Shown here: one piece after another, positions 45,210 through 57,216 of the stretch
Numbering within the stretch: position 1 is the first letter of the stretch
Layout of the letters: each line of letters starts with the position of its first letter
NCBI GenBank assembly: GCA_963691655.1
Contig: OY829326.1
Coordinates: forward strand, 98,641,340 to 98,705,339
Direction: 5' to 3'
Length of the DNA stretch: 64,000 bases
Origin: Toxonevra muliebris
Lineage: Eukaryota; Arthropoda; Insecta; Diptera; Pallopteridae
Notes under the pieces: generated by a model
Seen by the model: only the letters and a program-made list of their open reading frames with translations
Database searches by the model: none
What the model was told of the DNA's origin: nothing
Position numbers and translations under genes: made by a program

Positions 45210-46030
45210 ATTCTTGTTGGAATAACCCTTTTAGCTATATAATAATTCATTTTGTCCTGACAAATTTACGTATGACCGCCAATTTTACGCCCTTGGAAAC
45301 CAGAAAATTACTTGTAAAGCAGCTTGTTGTCCCGCTTGTTATGTATTCTAAACTCGTGTATTGTAAACTTGACTCCCAATCTCTTCATAAGCTACAAATC
45401 GCACTGAACTATGCTACTGGATATGTTTTTGGGTTAACAAAATTTGACCATATATCAAGCTGGAGAAAAGATATACTTGGCATGGAATTAGATGAATATT
45501 TTAAAGCAAGAAACTGCATTTTTCTTCACAAACTAATACTTACAAGAACTCCAATGTATCTCTATGATAAACTTATCTTTGCACAATCCAACAGAACCAA
45601 GCAACTTATTATGCCTTGCTTTAATTACTTAAACACCAGTCGACTATTTTTCAATAACATCATAAGAACCTGGAACTCATTACCCCTGCATATAAAATCA
45701 ATAATTAGCATAGCAAAGTTTAATCTTCTATTCATGAATATTTCTCAAAAGGACCCACAAGTATTAATAAGATTAATTGGTATTAAGTTTTAATGTTCAA
45801 AATTGTATTCATTATTTAATTGTTTTTTTTTTTTTTAATTTTATTCTTTATTTAATTGTTTTTTATATGTTAATTTCTTACTTTATATATATATTTTGGA
45901 TGTTTTAAATTTTAAATTTATTAAATTTGTTAATTTAATGTTCCTATTGGTTGTGCTAAAAAAGATTTTTGTATATCTTATTGCACTAATGTTTCAAGCC
46001 TTTTTAAAATAAATAAAATAAATAAATAAA
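45210..46030 (+). mobile_element. LINE 3' end: reverse-transcriptase C-terminus with TAAA-repeat tail
   Basis: An uninterrupted frame (45272-45793) encodes LVKQLVVPLVMYSKLVYCKL, ALNYATGYVFGLTKFDHIS, LDEYFKARNCIFLHKLILTR, then RTWNSLPLHIKSI before the stop. WNSLP...K near the end is typical of Jockey/CR1-like ORF2 C-termini. After a T-rich 3' untranslated part the copy ends in AAATAAATAAAATAAATAAA (about 46005-46030). It is 5'-truncated. Sequence differs from the copy 1 kb upstream, so two families are present. Confidence 0.8.
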
Positions 46031-46039
46031 AATTGGATA

Positions 46040-49000
46040 TGTATTTATGTATATATAACATAAATTTGTTTCTACTTAGTAAAAATATATAATGAAAATT
46101 AATTTAAAATACCTACATTACAAATAACAGAAATAGATAAATGAAAACACATAATGAGCTTGCAAATAAATTATATTTGGTTTTGCATGCTGTTGGAATG
46201 TAAAAAGTTTCAATGGGGTAGGCAAAGAAAAAGAGATAGAAGGCTACATTAATTTCTATAACAAATTAAAATAAATTATTATGGCTTTGAAAGATGAGAT
46301 GAGAAAAACAGCAAAAGAAAGTACAAAAAATTTGCCAGTTTATTGCATAATAGAAAAAAATTTTTCAGGGGAAGTTTTCTATTTGTTGGAACACCTAAAA
46401 GCATGCTATACGATGCTATAAAAACACACACACACATACCGACAGTGATAGAGAAAGAAAGAGAGATGAACTGAGAGAAAGGAGGAATGAAGAAAAAAGG
46501 AGATATATGTATATGGAAAAGTTTGCTAATAATTATTATTATGTAAATTAAACATGGCACACTTTTAGTGCTTTGCATTTAAGCACAAGTTCAGAAGTTA
46601 TGCTAGTATCACTAGTTATACATACATACCTTTCGTGTATACTTTTTTCTCTTCAATACTCTCTCTCTCTCTCACTAACAGTTACACATACATCTAAAAT
46701 GAATGGTATTTCCTGTGCAAAACTATTTGTTGAATAGAATTTCTGCCAAAAAAATGCCCACAAGTAGAAAATTGTATAAACAGAAAAATCCAAAAAAAAA
46801 AAAAAAGCACAAAAGAATATTTGAGTGTGTTTTTTGTTTTTTTTTTTGGTGTTTGCACACTGGTAACACTGGAAATATATCTTCATTCAAAGTGAAAAGC
46901 TAAGAAATGCATAAATTTATAAAAGAGAGAAAATGTAAGAAATGAAATGAATGCAAAGTAAAGCAAGAAAATAGGAAAACAAAGTTAAATGAAGGGAAGG
47001 CAAAAAGAAAAAGAGAAGGCGGTAAAAGGAAAAAAAGCATTTAAAGGGAATAACAAAAGCATGAAATCTTAATGTAGCGCAAAGGACAATGAATGTTGTA
47101 TCCTTAGTAGTAAAGATTGCACAGCTTAGCTGGGCACATTCAAGTCAAAAGCGCATAAGGCTTAACAATAAGCAAAGACAACATTTTATTTTTATATGTA
47201 CATACGTAAATAGGTATACATAAGCTGAGACATAGGCATAGGCAGTATATTGTGCAGAGGAGCAGGCTGGCTACAAAACATTACTTTTCAAATTCAGTAT
47301 AGGAGTTTGTGATTTTTGAATGCAAGTCAAATACCTTAACTCGCTTGTTTCAGTACACCCATGTGCTGAGTTGATAGCATTTAAATCGAATTTATATGAG
47401 TGTTTCTTTTTTATCTTTCTTTATCTGTGAGAAGTGATGATGATGAAATCTGTTTTGTTTACTTTAGCAACTGTAGTTGTTGAAAAGTGTTAGCATATTT
47501 TTCTATTTTCTGGTTAAGAAGTTTATAGAAAAAATGTGAAAACTAAAATTTAATGCTTTCTTTCATTCCCCAGAAAATCATAATAAAAATTATGCTGCAA
47601 GTTTTCACTTACAGAAAAGTTAAGCAATTTTTGTTCGTAATATAAAAAATTATCACGATGATGTAACAGCTCTAGCGTCCAATTCATTATTTTTTTTCTT
47701 TCTGTTATTTCTAAATAGCGTGGGCAAGTAAACGAAGGTTTTTTTTTTACTACTATTTGCTATTACTAGCTACACACTAAGGAGCCAAAGTTTTGTAACT
47801 TTTGCTTTTTTTATACCATTTCGTATAAGTTAAGTTGAGTTGACTTGAGGTGCGTTGCAGTGGCAGCAAAGAGTTAAATGATTGCGGTATAAAGTTTCTT
47901 GCTTAATGCATTTTAACATCAAACATTAGTAGTAACAAAAAGAAATCGCTAAAGACCGAGAGGGAGAGAGAGAGAGAGAGAAAGCGAGAAAGCGAAACGT
48001 TGGATGCAATGCAGCTTGCACACTCATAATCACTAGTGGATTCAGAAATTTGCGGTTTAATTTGTTCGTTCCTATATAAATTATTTTTGATTTTTGAAAA
48101 CGAACAAAATTTTTGAGATTTTCATCGACAAGGGAGAAGGGGGCGATATCCTCAAATCCCCGTGTTCTTCCTAGGGGTATCTAGTGCACATAGTAGTAGT
48201 TAACATTAGTCAAGATGCGGTTAATTTAAATTAACTGGAGTCACACATTTGTGTTATATAATTTTAAATATTAATGACGTTCTCACTCGATTTCTTAAGG
48301 CAGTAATTCGGTTGGATAATTATACTTATTTAGACGTTTTAATTTTTTTTCATCATCGAAGGATTTATTTTTTCGATCAATATTTATTATTTTATAAAAT
48401 ATTTGAGGCCAAAACTTTCATCAAAAATCCAAATTTTGTAAAGCTGCCATTTTATTAAAAAATAATATTTTCATTATTTCTTCAGTCAATTAGATATTAC
48501 TTTGCATTAACTAAACTTTTTTGGTTTTTTCATTTTGGATGATCCGTTTCAGAGATATCGTGCTTATCGCAAGACACTTTTTTTTAGAGGACTTCCCGGA
48601 GCTTTAAAAATCATTGTTTGAAACATGAATGAAATGAATGAAACATTTTTAATAAAGTTAAAAAATTAAACAATATGTATGTAAAATTTTATATCAATCC
48701 AACAAAATGCCTTTTCAGAAAAAATGCTTGAAAAATTAAATTTTTTCGACCTCCTAAGTGTGTATAATCTTAGTTGGAAGTAGACAGAAAAGTGCCTAAA
48801 TTCAATGGTTGCTTCTTACTATTAAACATGGCAACCAACTTTACATTGAATACCAGTAGTGGAATGGATCGTCTACTTTAATTAAACGGGAGTATCACTA
48901 ACAGTCATTACGTTTCAGAACATCATACCAGAAGTCTTAAAAAGACTTCAGTCTTTCGTAAGAGGAATTGAAAATTAAAGTTGCTAAATCAACAATGAAG

Positions 49001-49585
49001 AAAGACCGAACAAACAAATGTAGTAGTATATGTCTAAACGTTATGTTATCGTTTATATTACTTCAGTTTAAGCTATAAGTATATTGTACCATGTAAGGGT
49101 TAATTTAAAAAAGACCCCTTAATCTTAAGTTTGCTTTATATTCTATTCTACTTTCTTTATTATTGTAAATAGTCTATTTCATTCTAACATTAAGTCTTTA
49201 ATAGTTTGTAATATTATCGTGCTATTTTTGTCTGGCATACACTTTTTATTCACCACAGCTTCATGTTGAATGCTGAGTTTGAAATTAAATAAAAGTTTTC
49301 AGTTTGGAAAAGGACGGCGAAAAAGAAAGACGTGTTTTTTGAAAAGATCCCCATACAAACAAAATATTAAAAAATACTCAAATTTGTATAACTCACACAC
49401 AATTTTCGTTAGATATTTACAATAAAATTTGGGTTTCGGAACTGGATCATTATCCTCTTAAAATCTACTATCTACTATCTATCCCGGTTCGAATTTCTCA
49501 ATTTCCCCTACCACTTTATTTTTCAATCATTTAAAGATTTTAATGGGTTTTGATTTTTGCAATTTCATCAAAAGTTTTTTACATC
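46040..49585. other. A+T-rich non-coding DNA with simple repeats
   Basis: CT repeat at 46659-46674, GA repeat at about 47959-47982, poly-A near 46793. A block at 49380-49470 is an inverted diverged copy of 10943-11030. No gene recognised. Confidence 0.5.
47959..47982 (+). repeat. GA microsatellite
   Basis: GAGAGGGAGAGAGAGAGAGA and following bases; a candidate GAGA-factor binding run, but with no gene nearby to support a role. Confidence 0.75.
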
Positions 49586-49591
49586 AATCTT

Positions 49592-49864
49592 AATCAAAAA
49601 GTTCCCGGAATAACCATCGTTCCGATTTGAGTTTTGTTTCAGCGTTTCAGCAGCCGAGAGGAAGTAATGAAAAAATCGCAGGAAGCACTGATGGACATAC
49701 CGAAAACCGAATATAAAAATGTTTCGAGGATTGGATCAAGAGCTGGCATAAGTGTGCATAAGAAGTGCAGTCGATGGGGATTACTTTGAAGGGGACAATA
49801 TAGATTTAGATGAATAAACTTGTATTTTTAATTTTCTGAATAAATTCCGGGAACTTTTTGATCA
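49592..49864 (+). mobile_element. Internally deleted mariner-like element with transposase tail
   Basis: Terminal inverted repeats ATCAAAAAGTTCCCGGAAT at both ends (49593 and, inverted, 49863) are perfect over 19 bp. Between them, frame-broken translation gives MKKSQEALMDIPKTEYK, then FEDWIKSWHKC and DYFEGDNIDLDE, the C-terminal signature of mariner transposases (W..R...C....G.YFEG). About 270 bp remain of about 1.3 kb. Confidence 0.75.
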
Positions 49865-50431
49865 AGGTGGCATCTATTAATTTATCGTTTTAAGTATAAA
49901 AGTTGTGATGGGGTGTGAACAAATTTTTTGTATTAATCTTTGGTCTTAAACCGATAATTTAATAAATAAAAATGTATATACCAGTTTTCTAAAGAAGGTT
50001 AAACATATATTTAATTCGTAACATAGTGAAGAGTTACATATATATACCGAGTTTTCAGATTTTTAAAAAAAATTTTCACGGCTTGCTCAAGCGTTTTGAT
50101 TTAAAAAATCGTTGGGAGTGTGAACAAATTTTGGGCATACGGTGGTGTAAATTTAGCCATTGACGGTTTTTAATGTTTAGCCGATATTAAAGACAATTTC
50201 ATTTCCATTAACTCTCAAGACTACCTTCTGCGTACGCGCCTAATCAACGCAGTGTGTGGTTAGAGAGCGAAAGAAAACATCAAAGGTGAAAGGTGACGGC
50301 TAGGATAGGACTAAAGTTTTGCGGCTGGAGCTCCGGATAATACTTTCTGTTAAAAATAGCTTTCTGATCGTAATATCCCTGCATTAAAAACTAATCCATA
50401 ACAATCTTAAAAACAATCAATCTATTAATTA

Positions 50432-51488
50432 CACTGTGTGACAGTGAAAGTATACTTTCCTCGAGACATAACTCAAACTGTAGGTATAGTCAAGCAGAAA
50501 AAAACTGCATACTCAGAATTTTGAATGGACCCATAAAATCTGGACTTAGGGCCGAAAACCCGATTTTTAATAGGTTTAAGCATATACTTGCCCGTAACTT
50601 TATTTTTATTTATCCAATGAGTAAGTTTTTATATTTCATTCAAAAGAGGACACTTAGTTGCTTACAATGATATATAAATTGGTAATATATCTTAAGGAAT
50701 ACGGGATTTAGAAGGCAAATATAGGGAACATTATTTTTTTTTCAGTTTTTCATTTTCAATGATGTTTTAAACGACTATTTTGTTTATCAGTGTAAATATA
50801 AAAGTATGTTAAAATAAATTGCCTTCAATTCTGTTTCCAACAAGTTATAAATTTTTAAAATCCATTGAGGTGTGGTTGACTTATTTAACTATTTTGTTTG
50901 ACTGCACAAAAAATTTCAATACGTAAGGTGTAAATATTTGGATACGAGTATTACTCCAACTATTTAAGAATACAAAACAGTAACTTAAAAATATATGGAT
51001 TTTTTTCTATGGTACTTGAAGTCGAATATCTCAGTCAAATCTCAATGGATTTTGAAAATTTATAACTCGTTGGAAATAGAATTTAATGTAGTTGATTTAT
51101 TATAACCTTTATATATACACTGGAAAACAAAATAGTCATTAAAAACGCCATTCAAAATTAAAAAATTATAAAATAATTTAATATTTCGTTATGTTTGACC
51201 TTCTAACTCTTGAATTTAATATATATTAGCAACTTGTATATCATTGTAAGCAAATAAATGTCTTCTTTTGTATAATATATAAAAACTTACTCATCGGATA
51301 AATAAAAATAAAGTTACGGGCAAGTATATGCATTAACCTATCAAAAATCGTTTTTTCGGCCCTAAGTCCAGATGTCGAGGGTCAATTCAAAATTCTGAGT
51401 ATGCAGTTTTTTTCTGCTTGACTAGACTTGCGACACGTGTAAACCTCGAAAAAAGTATATTCAAATTTTTGAATTTTGTCACCCTGTG
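50432..51488. mobile_element. Large fold-back element (arms about 450 bp)
   Basis: The left and right halves are inverted copies nearly to the centre. Matching phrases include TTTTTCTGCTTGACTA, GCATACTCAGAATTTTGAA, GGCCGAAAA.., ACTTGCCCGTAACTTTATTT and TATATCATTGTAAGC. Ends are CACTGTGTGACA and, inverted, CACAGGGTGACA. TTA lies outside both (50429-50431 and 51489-51491), a possible 3-bp target duplication. No transposase frame. Confidence 0.8.
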
Positions 51489-51499
51489 TTATTTTACAA

Positions 51500-52840
51500 C
51501 TTTTAAGATTATGAAAATTCAAATTTTAGGCTTTTCCAATTCCCCAAATTAGGGTTTAAAATTTTATATTTTTTTTTACATATTTTATTTTTTATTTAGT
51601 TTTTAAAAAAATGTTTAATAGTTAACTCGTTTTACATACACAAAACCGTTAAAAATAATGAATCATTTGAAATTTAGGGTAGATGAGTATTAGAAAAGTT
51701 GATTAATTTTTCAAATATGTACCGATTTTCGGTTACGGTTTTTTAATTGTTAAGGGTACGTTTAAGGGTTAAGATATGTATATCAAACTTTCTCTTAAGA
51801 TAAATCTACTTAGAAAGGTGCTAACTATGGCTTTAAGTAACATTTTTCAGTTGAGTAGTTAATACCAATTACGGCTTAAATATAGGGCGTGATAATGTTG
51901 CCTAAGGTTTACGGTGTGTATAAATTTTGTTGCCTTATAATTTAAAAAAAGGAAGAACAACTTCAGTCATATAATTTAATTTTTTTATCCTGCATAACCA
52001 AGGTCAAGTACGTATGTAGTGTGTGTGTGTGTGTATCCTTGAGCAAGAACAATTACAAGAACTTGAAGAAATTGTCTTTGTTATTTTTTGTTTTTTTTTG
52101 TTTCCTTATGCTTGATTTTGTGAAAATAATTACTGGTTTTTTTTTGTTTGTTTATTAGTTTATTTGCAGTTTTTCCATTCTTATATTTTTCTTTTTTTTT
52201 GATTTTTATTTATTTTTTTTTATATACATATATACATAGTAAGCACATATAAAATTAAGTCAAATTTATCGTGCTGCACAATAAATGTTTATTTACCTTA
52301 CATCTTTATTCTTCGTTATGTACAATTGTCTCTGTGTGTGTGTTTGGATGTACTTATGTGTGAGTATCTTTGCGTTTGTGTGTATGCGGTAGGGTCATAA
52401 TGGATGTTCGTTTTTCGGCTGATGTAATGAACTCTTTCCTTTCGTTTTTCTAGATGTCTTGTGTTTTTATTTCAGCGTCTACTACGTACTAAGAAAGAGA
52501 TGTAACAAATTGTGAATTTTATTTTCTATTAATGATGTTAAATGAATCCCAAAGACAAAATAGAGTAAAGTACTTACAATTTTCTACAATTTCAATGTTA
52601 TGTGTATATTTTTTATGTACTTTCTAACATATTTCTTCGCAACACACAGTGGCCGATTTTCCGAAAAAGCTGGCCCAATGTAAAAAAATAAAATTTGCGG
52701 TATTTTTATGTAGAGGCTCTTAGTTTTTGTCAGATATTTACAGTTTTGGCAGGTCAAAATAACCCGGAGACGCGTTTGTCACCTGTTTTACATGTATAAT
52801 TTCGTGCTGGAATTGAAGTTATCTCAGAGTTATTTGTTAT
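51500..52840. other. A+T-rich non-coding DNA with GT microsatellites
   Basis: GT run at 52019-52034 and a shorter one near 52332. No gene recognised. Confidence 0.5.
52019..52034 (+). repeat. GT microsatellite
   Basis: Eight GT dinucleotides in a row. Confidence 0.9.
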
Positions 52841-52844
52841 GCAA

Positions 52845-53405
52845 GATATTTATAAAATATTTTATGCATTGGTTGTCTCAAAAAAACTGACGTTAAGCAT
52901 GGGTAAGAGCGGCTAGCTTTCAACCCATACAATTCATATGCTTTTTTGGGTATATATCCCGAATCATTTACAGTGCAGTACTGACGTTTCGTGCTTACAC
53001 AAAGCAATACTACAGAAAAATATGGGTATGATTGGAAAAAGGGGCACGGCACCTCCCATATAATCTGAATTTTATTTATGGAATATTTCAAGAACCATTT
53101 GTGTTGTGATACTATAAGTATTTTTCGTCAGTACCAAATTTATTGTGAACTTTTAGTTCTATATTAGTTTTAGTTCTAAGTAGGCGTGGCCTCTCCCATG
53201 CTTTCTTGAGTATATCGCCGGACTCTTTTATAGTACAATACTGAAATTTGTTAAAAACAAGCTGTCGGATAATACCATGGTAAAGGAAAAACGTGGGTGG
53301 TATTGAAAAATGGGGGCGTGGCACCTTCCTACATGGAATATTTATGTAGCTTGAATTTGAATTTAATTTTTTTTTCGTTCCGTGAAATTTTTTTATTAAA
53401 ATTTT
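52845..53405. repeat. Two diverged direct copies of a GGGCACGGCACCTCCC-type repeat
   Basis: Blocks at about 52850-53090 and 53125-53400 align in order: CCCATRC.....TTYTTGRGTATAT..C, TTTACAGTRCARTACTGA, ATACYA..G.AAAAA..TGGGTRKKATTG, GGCACGGCACCTCCC / GGCGTGGCACCTTCC and TATGGAATATTT. Each carries a - strand open frame of 84-103 codons with similar short phrases (YCTVNDSGYIPKKA / YCTIKESGDILKKA). The frames are not convincing proteins; I treat the block as a dispersed repeat in two copies. Confidence 0.6.
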
Positions 53406-53419
53406 TTTTTTATAAATAA

Positions 53420-55075
53420 ACATGGTAGTTATTCGTAATCAGCAACCGCAAAAACTCCCATACATCGAATTTCGCTAGAATATATCTTCGAATTTTGGCC
53501 AGCTTTTCCTGCAAATTGACTACTGTGCAGCATAAAGAAAAATACAGAATGAAAGTATTTTCGTTAATTTGCTGGAATTGATGACTTGACTGCTGTGCTT
53601 AAAAACTCGCATGTGATTTTTCTTACAGTATGTACTTTTAATTATTTCTATGCAATTATTTTACCAATGACTATTTTCCACTGTACTTGAGTTTGTTTTG
53701 GTTTTATTGAGATCTTGATTAGAATTTTTTTTCCAGATAGCATCTTCATAAACGAATTTATATTCGACATGACAACAAAATAAGTTTAAGTTTAAGATTT
53801 AAAAAAATAATATTAACTTTTATGATTCCATTTGACTATGAAATTGAAAGTAAATTAAAAGTTATCAAAGGAAATTCATCATAATGAATTCAATTTATGT
53901 TAATATGACGAATGTATGGATTTGATAAAAGGAATCATTTACATAGGTATTCTTTAATAAATCTATTACATGGATTTTTTAATTTTCAGTGGGACAAACT
54001 TTTGACCTGATTTTTTGTACTACCTACCATGGAGATACTAAAATTTTCAATGAGTATGATTTATTCCACACAATTTAGTTGCACAATTTTGCTTTTACCA
54101 CTTCATGTTGTGACAAAACCACTCGCTAATAAAAAAAAAATTAAATTTCCTTGGTGTTATTTTAATGTATACAATAAAAGTTTTAGATCGTAAAACAAGA
54201 GAGTTTCACACAAATTTTATTTATAAAAATAAAAATCACTCATACGCACTGTTGTGCAAATAATTCAATATCTCTTCTATCTATGAAACACCCTCACAAT
54301 AATCAAAAGAGGAGAAGAAAAAGAGCTTTAGAGTAACATTTTAAATTATCCTTAAAGAATATTGTGTTAATACGAGCTAACCACAAATTCCTTATAAATA
54401 TAAATGAGCAATTGTTTGAACATTAGCATCGCATTAAAAACAGAAATAAAATAAACTGAAAAAAGCAGAAAAAATGTAAAAAAAGAAGAAATATAAGTTT
54501 TTTCATCTCATTGCTATTTGTTTACATTTACTATGACATCTCAATCTGCAGTGTAATGTACAGTGGGTATAATATTTGAAGGAAGGAAGCTAGCGAATAT
54601 TTTTACAGAAAAAAAAAATTTAAGAGTACATCAAGATATGGAATAAAAATAATAAGAGATTTTGTAGTTTTAGTTCTTTTTTAGTTTTAGGGGATACGAC
54701 TATGAAATAAGACTGGACGAATAGGTTTAGGAAGGAGGGGAAAAAGAGAAGTTAAAATTAGTCAAATTGGTTTTGATATGACTTCGAGTTCTATGAAAGC
54801 AAGTAATTAAAACTATATTATCTAATTTAGTATTATCAAAAAAGATATTAAAAATTTAATATTGCATTCTTTGTAAGTAATAGGTGATAATGTTGAAAAA
54901 TCGAAACAAATTAATTTATTATTTTTCTCTTTGTAGTCTCAGAAAAAAGACTTCTTAAAAATATTATTGTATGATATTAGAAATATTCTGCATATCAATT
55001 TTGATGCTTTGATAACTATGCACTCATTTTTCTTCTTAATTTTCTTCATTATGGGCATTAACGACTCTGACACAC
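53420..55075. other. A+T-rich non-coding DNA
   Basis: No gene or recognised repeat. Confidence 0.45.
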
Positions 55076-55080
55076 CATCG

Positions 55081-56483
55081 CACACTGGGGCCGCTCCACA
55101 TAAGTGAGTGCTCAAAATTCTAAAATTAGTTTTTTTTCGACCAAACTCATTTAAGCTATACTTTCTAAGTAAATTTTAGATGATTTAACCCATTGATGAC
55201 CACGATTTAACCCATTTGTGACCAAGGTTACATAAACATATCACAATTTTACACCAAACTCATTAAATAATTTGTAAAGTAAATTTGAAATGATTTAATC
55301 CATTGGTGACCATTATTTAACCTGTTGGTGACCAAGGTAACATCAGTTTAACAAAATTTTGTATTTTGTATTTCTGTACAATTTAAAGGAAGCTTCCATT
55401 GTGCCACATGCAGGTATGCAACATTGGTCACTAATTGGTCAAGGATCTTTTTTTCAAAATGAAAAAGTTTTATTAAATAATACAATTTCGTATAGTTTTT
55501 TGGTATAGCACACACAGTGTAATTTTTTTTAAAATTATATTATATAATCAAATTTAAGTAAAACTAGCTAATTACGCTAATACAAACTAAAAATTAAATA
55601 TGAAATAATAGATAATTAAAAAAACACATCAGGAAAAATTAAAATATATAAAATGTAAAAGATAAAAAAATTATAATAATTGTACTATTTCAGCTCCTAA
55701 TTGCTAATCAGCTTCTGGTTTTATATTAGATGTGCTTAAGCCTAGCTCTACTATGTTAGAATATCTAAAAAAAAGGGTATTGTATTCTGATCAAGCGGCA
55801 AGGTGCTCATGCAGCTTGTTAGAGGCTTGGAGGAAACTAAAAATCGATTGAAAATGTTTTCTAAATCTTTACGGTTAACTTAAAAAGCTTAGTTTTTTAT
55901 AAGATATACTTTAAATATATTCTTAAACAAAATCAAAAATTTTCTTTTTAATTTTTTTAAAACCATTTTATTTACGAAAGGGCAAATTGATTGGGCTTTT
56001 ATTTTCAGATAATAATTACCGAATGTTTGTACATTATTGTGGTATTAATACATCCCTAATCACTTTGCCCGTTCGAAAAAAAATTGATGTTAAAAATTTA
56101 CTTTAAAATAATTTGAGATAAGTTCGAATTTTTGCAAATTAACCTTAGTTTTTTCACACGAAAAAAAAAAAATTGGTAATTATTTGCACACTCCACTCTA
56201 ACAGAAACATGAAGAATTTTTGAGATAGCTTTAACGAAAACTATGCAATAACAACACAAAGTTCATATAACATTGATTAGGTTGATCACATTAAAAAAAA
56301 AATGGAAAAATTTTTCAAGTTTGACACTTCATATCTCCCATACTGCAAAAGGTAAAAAATTTAATTGTTTCCTATCAATGCACAAATTATTTATGAATAT
56401 AATGGCGCTTAAATTATTTTTCTAAACCCATTTTTTGAAAATCGACTTTTGAGCACTTTCTTATATGGAGCGACCCCAATGTG
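55081..56483. mobile_element. DNA transposon with 5-bp target duplication (Transib-like ends), non-autonomous
   Basis: The left end is CACACTGGGGCCGCTCCACA and the right end, inverted, CACATTGGGGTCGCTCCATA; the arms match for about 37 bp to GTGCTCAAAA. CATCG lies directly outside both ends (55076-55080 and 56484-56488). A 5-bp duplication with ends starting CACA/CACT..TG suggests the Transib group, but this is by recalled rules. No transposase frame in 1.4 kb. It contains a direct doubling of about 110 bp (55143-55254 and 55255-55360) with repeated CATTGRTGACCA words. Confidence 0.75.
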
Positions 56484-56489
56484 CATCGT

Positions 56490-57215
56490 GTTTGTTAGCT
56501 ACTAGCAGCTTTTATCTCCTTTCAGTTTTTACCAAGTTAGCTAATTTCGTATTCGACCGTGCTTCTCTAGGTTTCTAGCAGTCTTCTTTCTACGTTTAAT
56601 GCAATACTGACATTGTTTGTACCAAGAGAGCGACCTATCCACCTCTAATTCTATCCTTTGGATCGGATTAAACAGTTAAGGAGGTAAGCATGATGTTCCC
56701 AGATCACTGCAGCCAACAAGGATCTATTGCGATATCCGCCGAAGTATTTCCGGAAATTTTAGGAGAACTATTAAGGAAATTTATTAACTCTTTAGGTGAA
56801 CTTTTCACTATATCTGGCGGTTGTGGGGTAGAATTTCCTAAGTAACGAAATCGTGACCCTAATTAGACCTTCACAGTGGCATAGCATAGGTATGTTCTGC
56901 TGTTTCTCTACCCTCATAACATTTTCGAAACCGATTTTCTTGTTCTATATCTAAAGATAGTGGTTCACCATACAATGTCCTGTGCAGAAACCCATGACAG
57001 ATCATTGGCATGAATGGTTTAGCTTTTCTGTTTTAATTTATTTTTCACGACGAATCCCACGCCCACCTCCCGCCCAGCCTACCGAGGGCCGCTCCCAACT
57101 ACGAATGGGTTACCGTAGTAGAGTGACCCGGATTACACAACAGAAGCGCGTAAGGTAGCAAAAACGCTAGAGGAGACAGCTCCACTAAGTACAAAATGGC
57201 TGGATAGTGGAGAGA
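56490..57215. other. Less A+T-rich spacer; end part probably LINE 3' untranslated region
   Basis: 56490-57000 has no recognised gene. 57045-57200 is unusually G+C-rich for the window and lies directly 3' of the - strand LINE frame that ends at 57217, so it may be that element's 3' untranslated part, ending in an A-rich stretch at about 57049-57020 on the - strand. Confidence 0.35.
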
Positions 57216-57216
57216 A

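Noticed and set aside
46653..46903. Overlapping frames on both strands with lysine or phenylalanine runs
   Set aside because: Produced by poly-A/poly-T tracts.
52837..53423. Two - strand frames sharing short phrases (YCTVNDSGYIPKKA / YCTIKESGDILKKA)
   Set aside because: The similarity follows from two copies of a dispersed G+C-richer repeat at DNA level; indels between copies shift frames and no protein family fits.
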